DNA of 64,000 bases from an uncultured Lachnospiraceae bacterium (GTDB lineage Bacteria; Bacillota; Clostridia; Lachnospirales; Lachnospiraceae). Made by a program: the position numbers and the translations under genes. Shown here piece by piece: positions 34,039-42,370 of the stretch. Within the stretch, counting starts at the first letter, position 1; each line of letters begins with the position of its first letter. The stretch is from the NCBI GenBank assembly GCA_944380605.1, contig CALWIA010000010.1, positions 152,114 to 216,113 of the forward strand. The letters run 5' to 3'. The notes below the pieces were generated by a model, which saw only the letters and a list, made by a program, of their open reading frames with translations, was not told the DNA's origin and did not search any database.

Positions 34039-34971
34039 TCAGTCTTTTGCCGTCTCCGCCAGGGACCGGACCAGTCCGGCGATCCCCTGAATGTCGGAGG
34101 GAATGATAATCTTGGTGGCCTTTCCATCCGCCGCTTTGGCGAACGCTTCCAGGCTCTTTAACTGCAGCACCGCCTCGTCGGCGCCGGCCTCCTTGATGTA
34201 ACGCAGGCCTTCCGCCGTCGCCTGCTGCACCTTCAGAATCGCCTCCGCCTGGCCTTCCGCCTCCCGGATCTTCCGCTCTTTTTCCGCTTCCGCCCGCAGA
34301 ATCGCCGACTGCTTGTCGGCCTCCGCGTCCAGAATCGCCGACTGCTTCTTTCCTTCCGCCACCAGAATCGTGGACTTCTTCTCGCCTTCCGCCCGCAGAA
34401 TGGATTCCCGGCGCTCCCGCTCCGCCTTCATCTGCTTTTCCATGGCGTCCTGGATCGCCGCCGGCGGGATGATGTTTTTCAGTTCCACCCGGTTGACCTT
34501 GATGCCCCAGGGGTCCGTGGCCACGTCCAGCGCCGCCCGCATCTTGGTGTTGATGGTTTCCCGGGAAGTCAGGGTCTGGTCCAGTTCCAGGTCGCCGATG
34601 ATGTTGCGCAGGGTGGTGGCCGTCAGGTTCTCAATAGCCATAATGGGATTTTCCACCCCGTAGGCGTACAGCTTGGGATCCGTGATCTGGAAAAACACCA
34701 CCGTATCGATCTTCATGGTAACATTGTCCTTGGTGATCACCGGCTGCGGCGGAAAATCCACCACCTGTTCCTTTAGAATCACCCGCTTGGCAATGCGGTC
34801 GATAATCGGCGCCTTGATGTGCAGCCCTACCGACCAGGTGCCCTGATACGCGCCCAGGCGCTCCACCACCATGGCCTGCGCCTGAGGCACCACCTTGACG
34901 CAGGACGCCAGAATCAGCAGCAGAATCAGCGCCAGGATCAGCAGTCCCAGCAAAAGTCCCATGTGTTCCAT
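34039..34971 (-). CDS. SPFH/band-7 (stomatin, slipin-like) membrane protein
   Basis: A 310-residue protein with one N-terminal anchor (LLLGLLILALILLLILASC), an SPFH domain (VPQAQAMVVERLGAYQGTWS; VVDFPPQPVITKDNVTMKID) and a long Ala/Glu/Arg coiled coil from about residue 185 (RAEGEKKSTILVAEGKKQSA, repeated as AEADKQSAILRAEAEKERK). Such proteins form ring-like membrane scaffolds and are typically paired with NfeD. Its ATG overlaps the NfeD stop by one base, supporting a complex. Confidence 0.92.
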   Translation of the reverse strand: MEHMGLLLGLLILALILLLILASCVKVVPQAQAMVVERLGAYQGTWSVGLHIKAPIIDRIAKRVILKEQVVDFPPQPVITKDNVTMKIDTVVFFQITDPKLYAYGVENPIMAIENLTATTLRNIIGDLELDQTLTSRETINTKMRAALDVATDPWGIKVNRVELKNIIPPAAIQDAMEKQMKAERERRESILRAEGEKKSTILVAEGKKQSAILDAEADKQSAILRAEAEKERKIREAEGQAEAILKVQQATAEGLRYIKEAGADEAVLQLKSLEAFAKAADGKATKIIIPSDIQGIAGLVRSLAETAKD

Positions 34972-35411
34972 TATGTCTCCTCCTCATTCTTGCTTACAAT
35001 CAGCCGGACGCCCCGGATCTGCCGGATCACTACCTGCGTGCCTTCCGGATACACGTCCGTTTCTTTCTCAGCCCTGGCGGTCCACTCCTGGCCGTTTACC
35101 ATGGCCGTGCCGGTGTCCTGCCGGTTGTCGATCCGGGCCGTCACCCGGGCCGTTTGTCCAATCAGGCTTTCCGTATTGGTCTTTACGGTGCGCCGGTTCA
35201 GATACTTGGCCGCCCAGGGACGGGTGAAGATCAGCAGCACAAACGAGACCGCCACAAAAACCGCCAGCTGCGCCTCGATGCCCGCGCCCAGCAGGGAAAG
35301 CACAAAGGCCGCCAGCGCTCCCCCGGCAAACCATATGGTGGTCAGGGCCAGCGTGGCGATCTCAATAATCACCAGAATGAGAAAGAATACCAGCCAGTAC
35401 AGAGATGTCAT
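34971..35411 (-). CDS. NfeD-family membrane protein (short form)
   Basis: A 146-residue NfeD without the ClpP-like protease domain. About three hydrophobic helices occupy residues 1-70 (YWLVFFLILVIIEIATLAL; WFAGGALAAFVLSLLGAG; AVFVAVSFVLLIFT), followed by the soluble OB-fold (LIGQTARVTARIDNRQDTGT; YPEGTQVVIRQIRGVRLIV). It probably partners the SPFH protein encoded next, as the ATG/stop overlap implies. GGAGG precedes ATG 35411. Confidence 0.9.
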   Translation of the reverse strand: MTSLYWLVFFLILVIIEIATLALTTIWFAGGALAAFVLSLLGAGIEAQLAVFVAVSFVLLIFTRPWAAKYLNRRTVKTNTESLIGQTARVTARIDNRQDTGTAMVNGQEWTARAEKETDVYPEGTQVVIRQIRGVRLIVSKNEEET

Positions 35412-35459
35412 GTTTCATTCCTCCAGAAGGCCGGCGGCAAAAGCCGCCGGCGCGTTTGC

Positions 35460-36509
35460 TCAGTCAATTCTCGCTCCGGACGCGTCCACCCGGTGGCCGT
35501 CCGGCGTAATGGTATCGGCGTACATGGCGCCGTTGGGATCCAGATAGTACCACTTGCCTCCCACCTCGATCCAGTCGGTCTGCATGATGCCGTCCCAGTC
35601 CATGTAATACCAGCGGCCGTTTACAAACTGCCAGCCGGTGGTCATGGCGCCGCTGGCGTCCATGTAGTACCACTCGCCGTCAATCCGCTGCCAGCCGGTG
35701 GTCATATACCCATCGCTGTCAAAATAGTACCAGACGCCGCCGATCAGCTTCCATGCGGATTCCGGCCAGCCGCCGTTGTCATAGGAATACCACCATTTGC
35801 CGTTCTGCTGCTCCCAGTGTCCCGCGGGAAGCAGGTAGCGGATCTCTTCTTCGTCCAGATAGTACTCATCCGAATCCTGCGACCATTCGCCGGAGCGGTC
35901 GTTGTACTCGGCGATGCCTCTGACCCGGAAAGTGTAGTCACCGGAACGGTTGAAATCACCGGCGAAGTCGTAATACGTGTTGGAAGTCTCCACCGTGGTC
36001 ACCGTATTGCCGTTGCGCAGAAGGCGCACGTCGTAGGCTTTGGCGCCTTCCAGTTCTTCCCACACCGCCAGGGTGCCGCTCCACTCTGCGCCGTTCACCG
36101 CGCTCAACGTGCCGCCGATGCGCTTGAAATACACCTCCAGCGTCATGCCCATGTTGTCGTCGTAACGGTCCGCGTCTTCGTATACCGCGCTGCATCCGCT
36201 CAGTTTGAAATGGCTTTTGGACTCATATCCGAAATAGTACCCATCCTTGGCGTACAGCTCCACCCGCACCAGCGGCCGGTCGCCTACCACCCAGGTTTCC
36301 GAATCCGTCACGTACTCCGCGTACTGCACCTCATACGGCGCGCCAGCCGGCGCCGAAGCCCGGACCGAACCTACGTAGTCTCCCGATTCCGGTTCCTTGT
36401 CATACGAAAATGTCACCGTTACATCCTGAATCTTTTCCTCGGCGTACGCCGTCATCTGCATGCCGAACACCAGGCAGACCGCCGCCATCAGACCTATCCA
36501 TTTTTTCAT
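35460..36509 (-). CDS. Secreted cell-wall-binding repeat protein
   Basis: A 349-residue exported protein. The signal peptide MKKWIGLMAAVCLVFGMQMTAYA ends with an AYA-E cleavage site. Residues ~25-215 form an Ig/FnIII-like region (ATYEVQY-like strands; DVRLLRNGNTVTTVETSNTY). The C-terminal ~130 residues are choline-binding-like repeats with WYYFDSDGYMTTGWQ, then WYYMDASGAMTTGWQ, WYYMDWDGIMQTDW and WYYLDPNGAM. The last ends with a degenerate repeat. It probably sits on the wall surface non-covalently. Ligand unknown; a TATAAT lies upstream near 36560 but the -35 is poor. Confidence 0.88.
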   Translation of the reverse strand: MKKWIGLMAAVCLVFGMQMTAYAEEKIQDVTVTFSYDKEPESGDYVGSVRASAPAGAPYEVQYAEYVTDSETWVVGDRPLVRVELYAKDGYYFGYESKSHFKLSGCSAVYEDADRYDDNMGMTLEVYFKRIGGTLSAVNGAEWSGTLAVWEELEGAKAYDVRLLRNGNTVTTVETSNTYYDFAGDFNRSGDYTFRVRGIAEYNDRSGEWSQDSDEYYLDEEEIRYLLPAGHWEQQNGKWWYSYDNGGWPESAWKLIGGVWYYFDSDGYMTTGWQRIDGEWYYMDASGAMTTGWQFVNGRWYYMDWDGIMQTDWIEVGGKWYYLDPNGAMYADTITPDGHRVDASGARID

Positions 36510-36610
36510 ACCGATCCTCCTTTGTAAATGAAAAATAGTTTCCTGAATTTTCTGTCTACATTATAAAATATTTTTTCAACAAAGGCTATATCGGTATTAT
36601 TAAAAGAATA

Positions 36611-37435
36611 TTACATTTTCCTGACGGCCGTTTTCCACCGTTGTCTGGACACTTCGTACATCAGAATGGACGCGGCCACCGCCGCGTTTAGGGATTCCAC
36701 CTGGCCTTCCATGGGAATCCGCACATAGGCGTCCGCCATGGAGGCAGTTTCCTCCGTCAGCCCCCGGGCCTCGTTGCCGATGAGAAAACCGGTATCCGCC
36801 AGATAGGATTCCTCATCGTAGCACCGCGTTCCCTTTAAATGCGCGGCGTACAGGCGCACCCCCGCCTGTTTCAGCCTTTTCAGTGTATGCGGCAGGTCGT
36901 CGGTATATACAAAAGGCACCCGGAAAATCGCGCCCATGGTGGAACGCACCACCTTGGGGCTGTAAATATCCGCCGTTTCCCGGTTCATGATCACGCCGGT
37001 GATGCCGGCCCCTTCTCCGGTGCGCAGGATGGTGCCCAGGTTTCCCGGATCCTGCAGGGTTTCCAGCACCAGCAGGTGAGCTGCCCCCGCGGCCTCCAGA
37101 ATCTCTTCCAGCCGCCACTGCCGCTGTCTGGCAAGGGCCAGCACTCCCTGAGGGGTCTGGGTATCCGACATGGCCCGCAGCACCTCTTCCGTCACCAGTT
37201 CCCGGACGGGAGCCGCCTCCAGCTTTTCCAGCACCGCCGCGCCTTCCGCGCCCCGTTCCCGCTGTTCCCTTACAAACCGTTCCGTCATAAAGACGCTTTC
37301 CATCTGATCCGGCGGAATCTCCGCCGCCATCTTCGGGCCTTCCACCACAAACAGCCCCGTCTCCTTCCGGTATCTGGCCTTCCGCGCCAGCGCCGCCGCT
37401 TCCTTCACCTTTCCGTTGGAAGTACTGCTGATCAT
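36611..37435 (-). CDS. TrmH/SpoU-family RNA 2'-O-methyltransferase
   Basis: A 274-residue SAM-dependent methyltransferase of the SPOUT fold. N-terminal substrate-binding segment: SNGKVKEAAALARKARYRKE. The catalytic core has LVLETLQDPGNLGTILRTGE, FLIGNEARGLTEET and RIPMEGQVESLNAAVAASI. ATG 37435 overlaps the nadE stop by 4 bases; the longer ORF start is a frame overlap with nadE. The exact tRNA or rRNA target cannot be told from sequence alone. Confidence 0.92.
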   Translation of the reverse strand: MISSTSNGKVKEAAALARKARYRKETGLFVVEGPKMAAEIPPDQMESVFMTERFVREQRERGAEGAAVLEKLEAAPVRELVTEEVLRAMSDTQTPQGVLALARQRQWRLEEILEAAGAAHLLVLETLQDPGNLGTILRTGEGAGITGVIMNRETADIYSPKVVRSTMGAIFRVPFVYTDDLPHTLKRLKQAGVRLYAAHLKGTRCYDEESYLADTGFLIGNEARGLTEETASMADAYVRIPMEGQVESLNAAVAASILMYEVSRQRWKTAVRKM

Positions 37436-39375
37436 CGTTCCGTCCCTTCCTGTTCCTCCAGATGTTCCGCTTCCTCCATCCAGAGCCGTCCGCAGGCGTC
37501 GCTGGGCATCCGCAGATCCCCTCTGGGAGACACCGCCACCGAACCCACTTTGGGACCGTCCGGCAGGCAGGACCGCTTGAACTGCTGGGAGAAAAACCGC
37601 CGGTAGAAGGTCTTCAGCCACTTCTGTATGGTTTCCCGGTCATACCGGTCCCGGAACGCCTGGCAGGCCAGCCGGTACACCCGGGCCGGACGGAAGCCGA
37701 ACCGCAGAAGATAATAGAGGAAAAAGTCGTGCAGTTCATAGGGACCCACCAGGTCCTCCGTCTTCTGAGCGATCTTCCCCTCTTCCGGCGGCAGCAGCTC
37801 CGGGCTCACCGGCGTATCCAGCACGTCAAGCAGCACCTGGCGCAGTTCTTCCTGGCCGCAGGTGTCCGCGCACCAGCGCACCAGATGCCGTACCAGCGTC
37901 TTGGGCACAGAAGCGTTTACGCCGTACATAGACATGTGGTCTCCGTTGTAGGTGGCCCATCCCAGCGCCAGTTCCGACATGTCGCCGGTGCCGATCACCA
38001 GGCCGCCGGTCTGGTTGGCAATGTCCATAAGCACCTGGGTCCGTTCTCTGGCCTGGCTGTTTTCATAGGTCACATCCCGGCATTCCGGATCGTGGCCGAT
38101 GTCGGCAAAATGCCGCAGCACCGATTCCCGGATATCCACCTCCTGCAGCGAAGCGCCCAGGCATACCGCCATTTTGCAGGCGTTCTGGTAGGTGCGGTCT
38201 GTGGTGCCGAAACAGGGCATGGTCACCGCCCGGATCTGGCTCTTGGGCAGCCCCAGCATATCAAAGGCCCTGGCGGTTACCAGAAGCGCCAGCGTGGAGT
38301 CCAGGCCGCCGGATATGCCCACCACTGCATGGGAAGTCCCGGTGTGCTCCAGCCGCTTTTTCAGTCCCAGGGACTGGATCGACAGGATTTCCTCGCAACG
38401 CTGGCTGCGGGCCTCCTGGTCATGGGGCACAAAAGGCATGGGGTCGATGAACCGCTCCAGGTCCAGCGGCTCCCTCTTTAAAGAAAACGATACCGTGGTA
38501 TAGGACTCCGTCTCCTTGCCGTTTCCGGAAGCGAAGGTATTCATCCGCCGCCGTTCCGCCGCCAGCCGATCCAGGTCCAGATCGGCGCAGAGAATGCCAT
38601 CCGCGCACCGTCTGGCCTCCGCCAGCAGCGTACCGTTTTCCGCGATCAGGTTGTGGCCGCCGAATACCAGGTCCTGGGTAGATTCTCCCTCTCCCGCGTT
38701 GGCGTAGACATAGCCGCACACCAGTCTAGCCGACTGGCCGGCAATCAGCTGCCGCCGGTAGGCGTCCTTGCCCACGGTCTCGTCGCTGGCGGAGCAGTTG
38801 ACCACCACCACGGCCCCCGCCAGCGCGTGGGAAATGCTGGGCGGACACGGCGCCCATACGTCTTCGCACAGCTCCGCCGCCAGCACAAGCCCAGGCACCG
38901 TATCACAGGCAAACAGCAGATGGGAGCCCATGGGCACCTGCCCGCCCTGCCACGGCGCCTTTACGCAGGTCGCCGGACCCGGCGTGAAATGCCTGGCCTC
39001 ATAAAACTCCGAATAATTGGGCAGAAACGTCTTGGTCACCAGCCCCAGAAGCCGGCCGCCGCAGACCGCCGCCGCCGCGTTGTAAAGCTTTCCGTTGTAT
39101 TCCCAGGGCAGCCCGATAAAAGCCAGCAGATCCAGCTCCGCCGTATTCTGAACCAGCCGTTCCAGCGCCTCCTTTGCCCGGTCTGTCAGCAGGCTCTGCA
39201 GAAACAGATCGCCGCAGGTATAGCCGGTCAGGCAGAGTTCCGGAAACACCGCGATCTTGGCGCCCCGTCCGGCCGCCTCTTCCATCAGCTTCTGCACCTG
39301 CGCGGCATTGTATTCCGGATCCGCCACCCGGATCTTCGGCGTAGCCGCCGCCGCCCGTATAAATCCCTGATCCAT
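37432..39375 (-). CDS. nadE: NAD+ synthase, glutamine-dependent
   Basis: A 647-residue two-domain enzyme. Residues 1-~290 are a nitrilase-type glutaminase with catalytic Glu (FPELCLTGYTCG) and Cys (ALAAELCEDVWAP). The synthetase domain has the P-loop VVGISGGLDSTLALL and GTGDMSELALGWATYNGDH. It converts nicotinate adenine dinucleotide to NAD+ using glutamine. ATG 39375 is favoured by AGAGG 9 bases upstream over 39393. Sits 30 bases after putP and is translationally coupled to the TrmH-type gene. Confidence 0.95.
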   Translation of the reverse strand: MDQGFIRAAAATPKIRVADPEYNAAQVQKLMEEAAGRGAKIAVFPELCLTGYTCGDLFLQSLLTDRAKEALERLVQNTAELDLLAFIGLPWEYNGKLYNAAAAVCGGRLLGLVTKTFLPNYSEFYEARHFTPGPATCVKAPWQGGQVPMGSHLLFACDTVPGLVLAAELCEDVWAPCPPSISHALAGAVVVVNCSASDETVGKDAYRRQLIAGQSARLVCGYVYANAGEGESTQDLVFGGHNLIAENGTLLAEARRCADGILCADLDLDRLAAERRRMNTFASGNGKETESYTTVSFSLKREPLDLERFIDPMPFVPHDQEARSQRCEEILSIQSLGLKKRLEHTGTSHAVVGISGGLDSTLALLVTARAFDMLGLPKSQIRAVTMPCFGTTDRTYQNACKMAVCLGASLQEVDIRESVLRHFADIGHDPECRDVTYENSQARERTQVLMDIANQTGGLVIGTGDMSELALGWATYNGDHMSMYGVNASVPKTLVRHLVRWCADTCGQEELRQVLLDVLDTPVSPELLPPEEGKIAQKTEDLVGPYELHDFFLYYLLRFGFRPARVYRLACQAFRDRYDRETIQKWLKTFYRRFFSQQFKRSCLPDGPKVGSVAVSPRGDLRMPSDACGRLWMEEAEHLEEQEGTER

Positions 39376-39405
39376 GTTCTCTTTCCTCTCCATATATAGG
39401 TTCTT

Positions 39406-40974
39406 TTACAATTTTCCCGCCGCCTGGTCAAATTCCCGGCAGATCTGCTGGGAAGGAGCCTCCGTCGCCAGAGAAACCGCGAGAATCGCCGCGCAGGAAA
39501 CCACAAACGCCGGGAACAGCTCGTAGATGCCGAACACGCCGCCCATGGGCTTTAACAAAAGGCTCCACACAAACACCATGATGCCGCCGGACAGCATGCC
39601 GGCAATGGCGCCGGGCCGGTTGATCCGCTTCCAGAACAAAGAAAACAGCATCACCGGTCCAAAGGTGGCGCCGAATCCCGCCCAGGCAAAGGAAACGATA
39701 GTAAAGATCACGCTCTCCTCGTCCCAGGCGATGCCCATGCCCGCCAGAGCAATCAGAAGCAGCACAATCCGGGACACCGCCATGACCTTTTTGTCGTCCG
39801 CCTGATTCTTTTTCCAGATGCCCTCATACAGGTTTTTGGAAACCGCGGAGGCGGCGATCAGCAGATAGGAATCGGAAGAACTGATGGTAGCCGCCAGAAT
39901 GCCCGCCATGACCACGCCGGCCATAACCGCCGGCAGAAGGGCCTGGGACAGCACCACAAACACGTTTTCCGCTCCCGAGGCGGAAGCCAGCGACGGCTCC
40001 GCGGGAAACAGGGACCGGCCGATCACGCCTATGGTCACCGCCGACGCCAGGGAAATCACGCACCACACCGTGGCAATGCGCCGGGACTTCTTCAGTTCCT
40101 CTTCTTTCCGAATGGCCATAAACCGCAGCAGCACCTGGGGCACGCCGAAATATCCCAGTCCCCAGGAAAAGGTGGAAATAATCGTCAGCGCCCCGTACTC
40201 CGACGCCTCTCCGAACAGCGGCACGCCGCCGGAGGCCTGCTGAATCCCTTCCGCGTCTGTCACCGGCGACGCCAGGGACGTCAGAGACAGATAGCCGGGT
40301 ATCTGCGCGGCGTTTTCCATCACCGCGCCCAGGCCGCCGGCCGCCAGCGTTCCCAGAATCAGAATGGTCAGAAGCGCCGCCACCATCACCACCGCCTGCA
40401 TAAAGTCCGAAGCGCTCTCCGCCAGGAATCCCCCCACAAAGGTGTAAATCAGCACAAACACCGCTCCGGCGATCATCATAGAGTGGTAGGAAAGGCCGAA
40501 CAGGGTGGAAAACAGTTTTCCGCAGGTGACAAAGCAGCTGGCGGCGTACACCGTAAAGAACACCAGAATAAACAGCGCCGAAATGCCTAAAATCACCTTT
40601 TTCTCCTCGTGGAACCGGTTGCTTAAAAAGTCCGGAATGGTGATGGAATCTCCCGAAACCGCCGAATACCGCCGCAGGCGCCGGGCCACAATCAGCCAGT
40701 TTACATAGGTGCCAGCCGCCAGGCCCATAGCCGTCCAGGCCGCGTCGGCGATGCCGCACCAGTAGGCCACGCCCGGCAGGCCCATCAGAAGCCATCCGCT
40801 CATATCCGACGCCTCGGCGCTCATGGCCGCCACCCACGGGCCCAGCGAACGGCCGCCCAGGAAATAGTTTCCCGAACTCTGCTGCGCCCGTCTGGCAAAA
40901 TACAGTCCGATGCCGATGACGATCAGCATATATCCTGCCATTGCCGCGAAAATCTTCATCGTCTCTCCGCTCAT
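39406..40974 (-). CDS. putP: Sodium/proline symporter
   Basis: A 522-residue SSS-family transporter with about 12-13 helices. PutP traits: NYFLGGRSLGPWVAAMSAEA, DMSGWLLMGLPGVAY and ITIPDFLSNRFHE near the N terminus, and VVMAGILAATISSSDSYLLI further on. Length is standard. GGAGG precedes ATG 40974. Its promoter lies head to head with that of rrf2, and the two -35 boxes create a dyad. Proline may serve as osmoprotectant or Stickland substrate (inference). Confidence 0.93.
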   Translation of the reverse strand: MSGETMKIFAAMAGYMLIVIGIGLYFARRAQQSSGNYFLGGRSLGPWVAAMSAEASDMSGWLLMGLPGVAYWCGIADAAWTAMGLAAGTYVNWLIVARRLRRYSAVSGDSITIPDFLSNRFHEEKKVILGISALFILVFFTVYAASCFVTCGKLFSTLFGLSYHSMMIAGAVFVLIYTFVGGFLAESASDFMQAVVMVAALLTILILGTLAAGGLGAVMENAAQIPGYLSLTSLASPVTDAEGIQQASGGVPLFGEASEYGALTIISTFSWGLGYFGVPQVLLRFMAIRKEEELKKSRRIATVWCVISLASAVTIGVIGRSLFPAEPSLASASGAENVFVVLSQALLPAVMAGVVMAGILAATISSSDSYLLIAASAVSKNLYEGIWKKNQADDKKVMAVSRIVLLLIALAGMGIAWDEESVIFTIVSFAWAGFGATFGPVMLFSLFWKRINRPGAIAGMLSGGIMVFVWSLLLKPMGGVFGIYELFPAFVVSCAAILAVSLATEAPSQQICREFDQAAGKL

Positions 40975-41009
40975 ACCTTTCCCCTCCTGTTTTTAGAAAA
41001 TTTTAATAA

Positions 41010-41038
41010 ATTTTAGCAGATTCTCCAACTATTGTAAA
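41010..41038 (-). promoter_or_regulatory. Promoter of putP
   Basis: Minus strand TTTACA (41033-41038), 17-base spacer, TAAAAT (41010-41015). Confidence 0.78.
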
Positions 41039-41053
41039 GTAGGCGTTTACAAT
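41031..41053. promoter_or_regulatory. Dyad formed by back-to-back -35 boxes
   Basis: ATTGTAAA (41031-41038) and TTTACAAT (41046-41053) are perfect inverted repeats with a 7-base spacer, a 23-bp dyad covering both -35 regions. A single dimer bound here could shut both promoters; Rrf2 itself is the obvious candidate (inference). Confidence 0.55.
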
Positions 41054-41074
41054 CCGCCGTTTATCGGGTACAAT
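41046..41074 (+). promoter_or_regulatory. Promoter of rrf2-tcdA
   Basis: TTTACA (41046-41051), 17-base spacer, TACAAT (41069-41074). Confidence 0.78.
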
Positions 41075-41125
41075 GGTGCTAAATCATACTGAACAGATAA
41101 GAATTGCAGAAAGGTACAAAAAGCC

Positions 41126-41554
41126 ATGAAGATTTCAACCAGAGGGCGGTACGCCCTGCGGATGATGCTGGAATTTGCCCTGCATCCGGACCAGTGCACC
41201 AAAATCAGCCAGGTGGCAAGCCGCCAGGAAATTTCCGAAAAATACCTGGAACAGATCGTCACCATCCTGGTACGGGCAGGATTTGTCAAAAGCATGCGGG
41301 GCGCCCAGGGCGGATACCGCCTCACCCGGGACCCCTCCGAATATACCGTCGGCATGATCCTGCGGCTGACGGAAGGCAGCCTGTCTCCCGTCGCCTGTCT
41401 GGACGACCCGGAACAGCCCTGCCGCCGCTCCGACATCTGCGCCACCCTGGATGTCTGGAAGCAGTTAAGCGACGCCATAAACCAGGTGGTGGACCACGTT
41501 ACCCTGGCCGACCTGGTCAAGGACCAGATTTCCAAGACAGGAGCTTCCTTATGA
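41126..41554 (+). CDS. Rrf2-family regulator with Cys triad
   Basis: A 142-residue winged-HTH regulator. The N terminus MKISTRGRYALRMMLEFAL and the wing GFVKSMRGAQGGYRLTRDP are characteristic. Three Cys (ACLDDPEQPCRRSDIC) with C-x7-C-x5-C spacing around residues 91-105 suggest an IscR/NsrR-type Fe-S sensor rather than the Cys-free CymR type. The stop overlaps the tcdA start (ATGA). Its own promoter forms a dyad with that of putP, so autoregulation is plausible. Signal could be Fe-S status, NO or sulfur supply. Confidence 0.9.
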   Translation: MKISTRGRYALRMMLEFALHPDQCTKISQVASRQEISEKYLEQIVTILVRAGFVKSMRGAQGGYRLTRDPSEYTVGMILRLTEGSLSPVACLDDPEQPCRRSDICATLDVWKQLSDAINQVVDHVTLADLVKDQISKTGASL

Positions 41555-42291
41555 CTCACGAATTTTCACGGACCCAGCAGCTGATCGGAACCGAGGGGCT
41601 GGAAAAGCTGCGTCACTCGTCGGTGCTGGTTTTCGGCATCGGCGGCGTCGGCTCCCACTGCGCAGAGGCCCTGGCCCGGGCCGGCGTCGGCCGGCTGATT
41701 CTGGTGGACAGCGACCAGGTGACCCTTACCAACATCAACCGCCAGTGCATCGCCCTCCACAGCACCCTGGGCCGGATGAAGACCCAGGTCATGAAAGAGC
41801 GGATCGCCGACATCTGCCCCGATACGGCGGTGGAGACCTTTGAACAGTTTGTGCTTCCCGAAAACCTGCAGGCTCTTATGGACGCCATCCCCGGTCCCAT
41901 CGACTGCGTAATAGACGCCATCGACACCGTGTCCGCCAAGCTGGCTCTGGTCCGGCTCTGCGCCGCCCGCGGCCTGCCTCTGATCGCTTCCATGGGAACC
42001 GGCAACAAGCTGCACCCGGAACAGTTTGAGATCGCGGACCTGCCGCAGACATCCGTCTGCCCCCTGTGCCGCGTCATGCGCCGGGAACTGAAAAAACAGG
42101 GCATCATCCATCTGAAGGTGCTCTATTCCAGAGAAGCCCCCATAAAGCCCCTGGGCGGCGGAGAAACCACCGCCGCCGGACGGCCGGCAGCCGGCAGCAT
42201 TTCCTTTGTGCCCCCCGTAGCCGGCCTGATGATCGCCGGAGAAGCGGTCCGGGACCTGCTGGGCGGCGGCTCCCCTTCCGTTCCCTGCTGA
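41551..42291 (+). CDS. tcdA: tRNA threonylcarbamoyladenosine dehydratase
   Basis: A 246-residue ThiF/E1-like ATPase that cyclises t6A37 of tRNA to ct6A. The nucleotide-binding part is VLVFGIGGVGSHCAEALARA, then LVDSDQVTLTNINRQCIAL, and LIASMGTGNKLHPEQF is typical of TcdA/CsdL. SD AGGAG lies 8 bases before ATG 41551, inside the rrf2 end. Normally works with the CsdA-CsdE sulfur relay in E. coli; no cysteine desulfurase is beside it here. Ends at a bidirectional terminator. Confidence 0.92.
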   Translation: MTHEFSRTQQLIGTEGLEKLRHSSVLVFGIGGVGSHCAEALARAGVGRLILVDSDQVTLTNINRQCIALHSTLGRMKTQVMKERIADICPDTAVETFEQFVLPENLQALMDAIPGPIDCVIDAIDTVSAKLALVRLCAARGLPLIASMGTGNKLHPEQFEIADLPQTSVCPLCRVMRRELKKQGIIHLKVLYSREAPIKPLGGGETTAAGRPAAGSISFVPPVAGLMIAGEAVRDLLGGGSPSVPC

Positions 42292-42341
42292 AAAAGTGCC
42301 GTTCCATCCTCAATTCTGACGATGGAGCGGCACTCTTTTTT
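42291..42341. terminator. Bidirectional terminator between tcdA and the serine hydrolase
   Basis: GTGCCGTTCCATC (42296-42308) pairs with GATGGAGCGGCAC (42321-42333) with one G:U, followed on + by TCTTTTTTA and on - by TTTTTC. It serves both convergent genes. Confidence 0.9.
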
Positions 42342-42370
42342 ATCCTTTTATCCTGTTGTCCTTTGATTCG

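Noticed and set aside
35431..35450. CCGGCGGC-AAAA-GCCGCCGG hairpin after the cell-wall protein gene
   Set aside because: No U tract on either strand; it precedes the nfeD SD instead. Could be structural, but not supported as a terminator.
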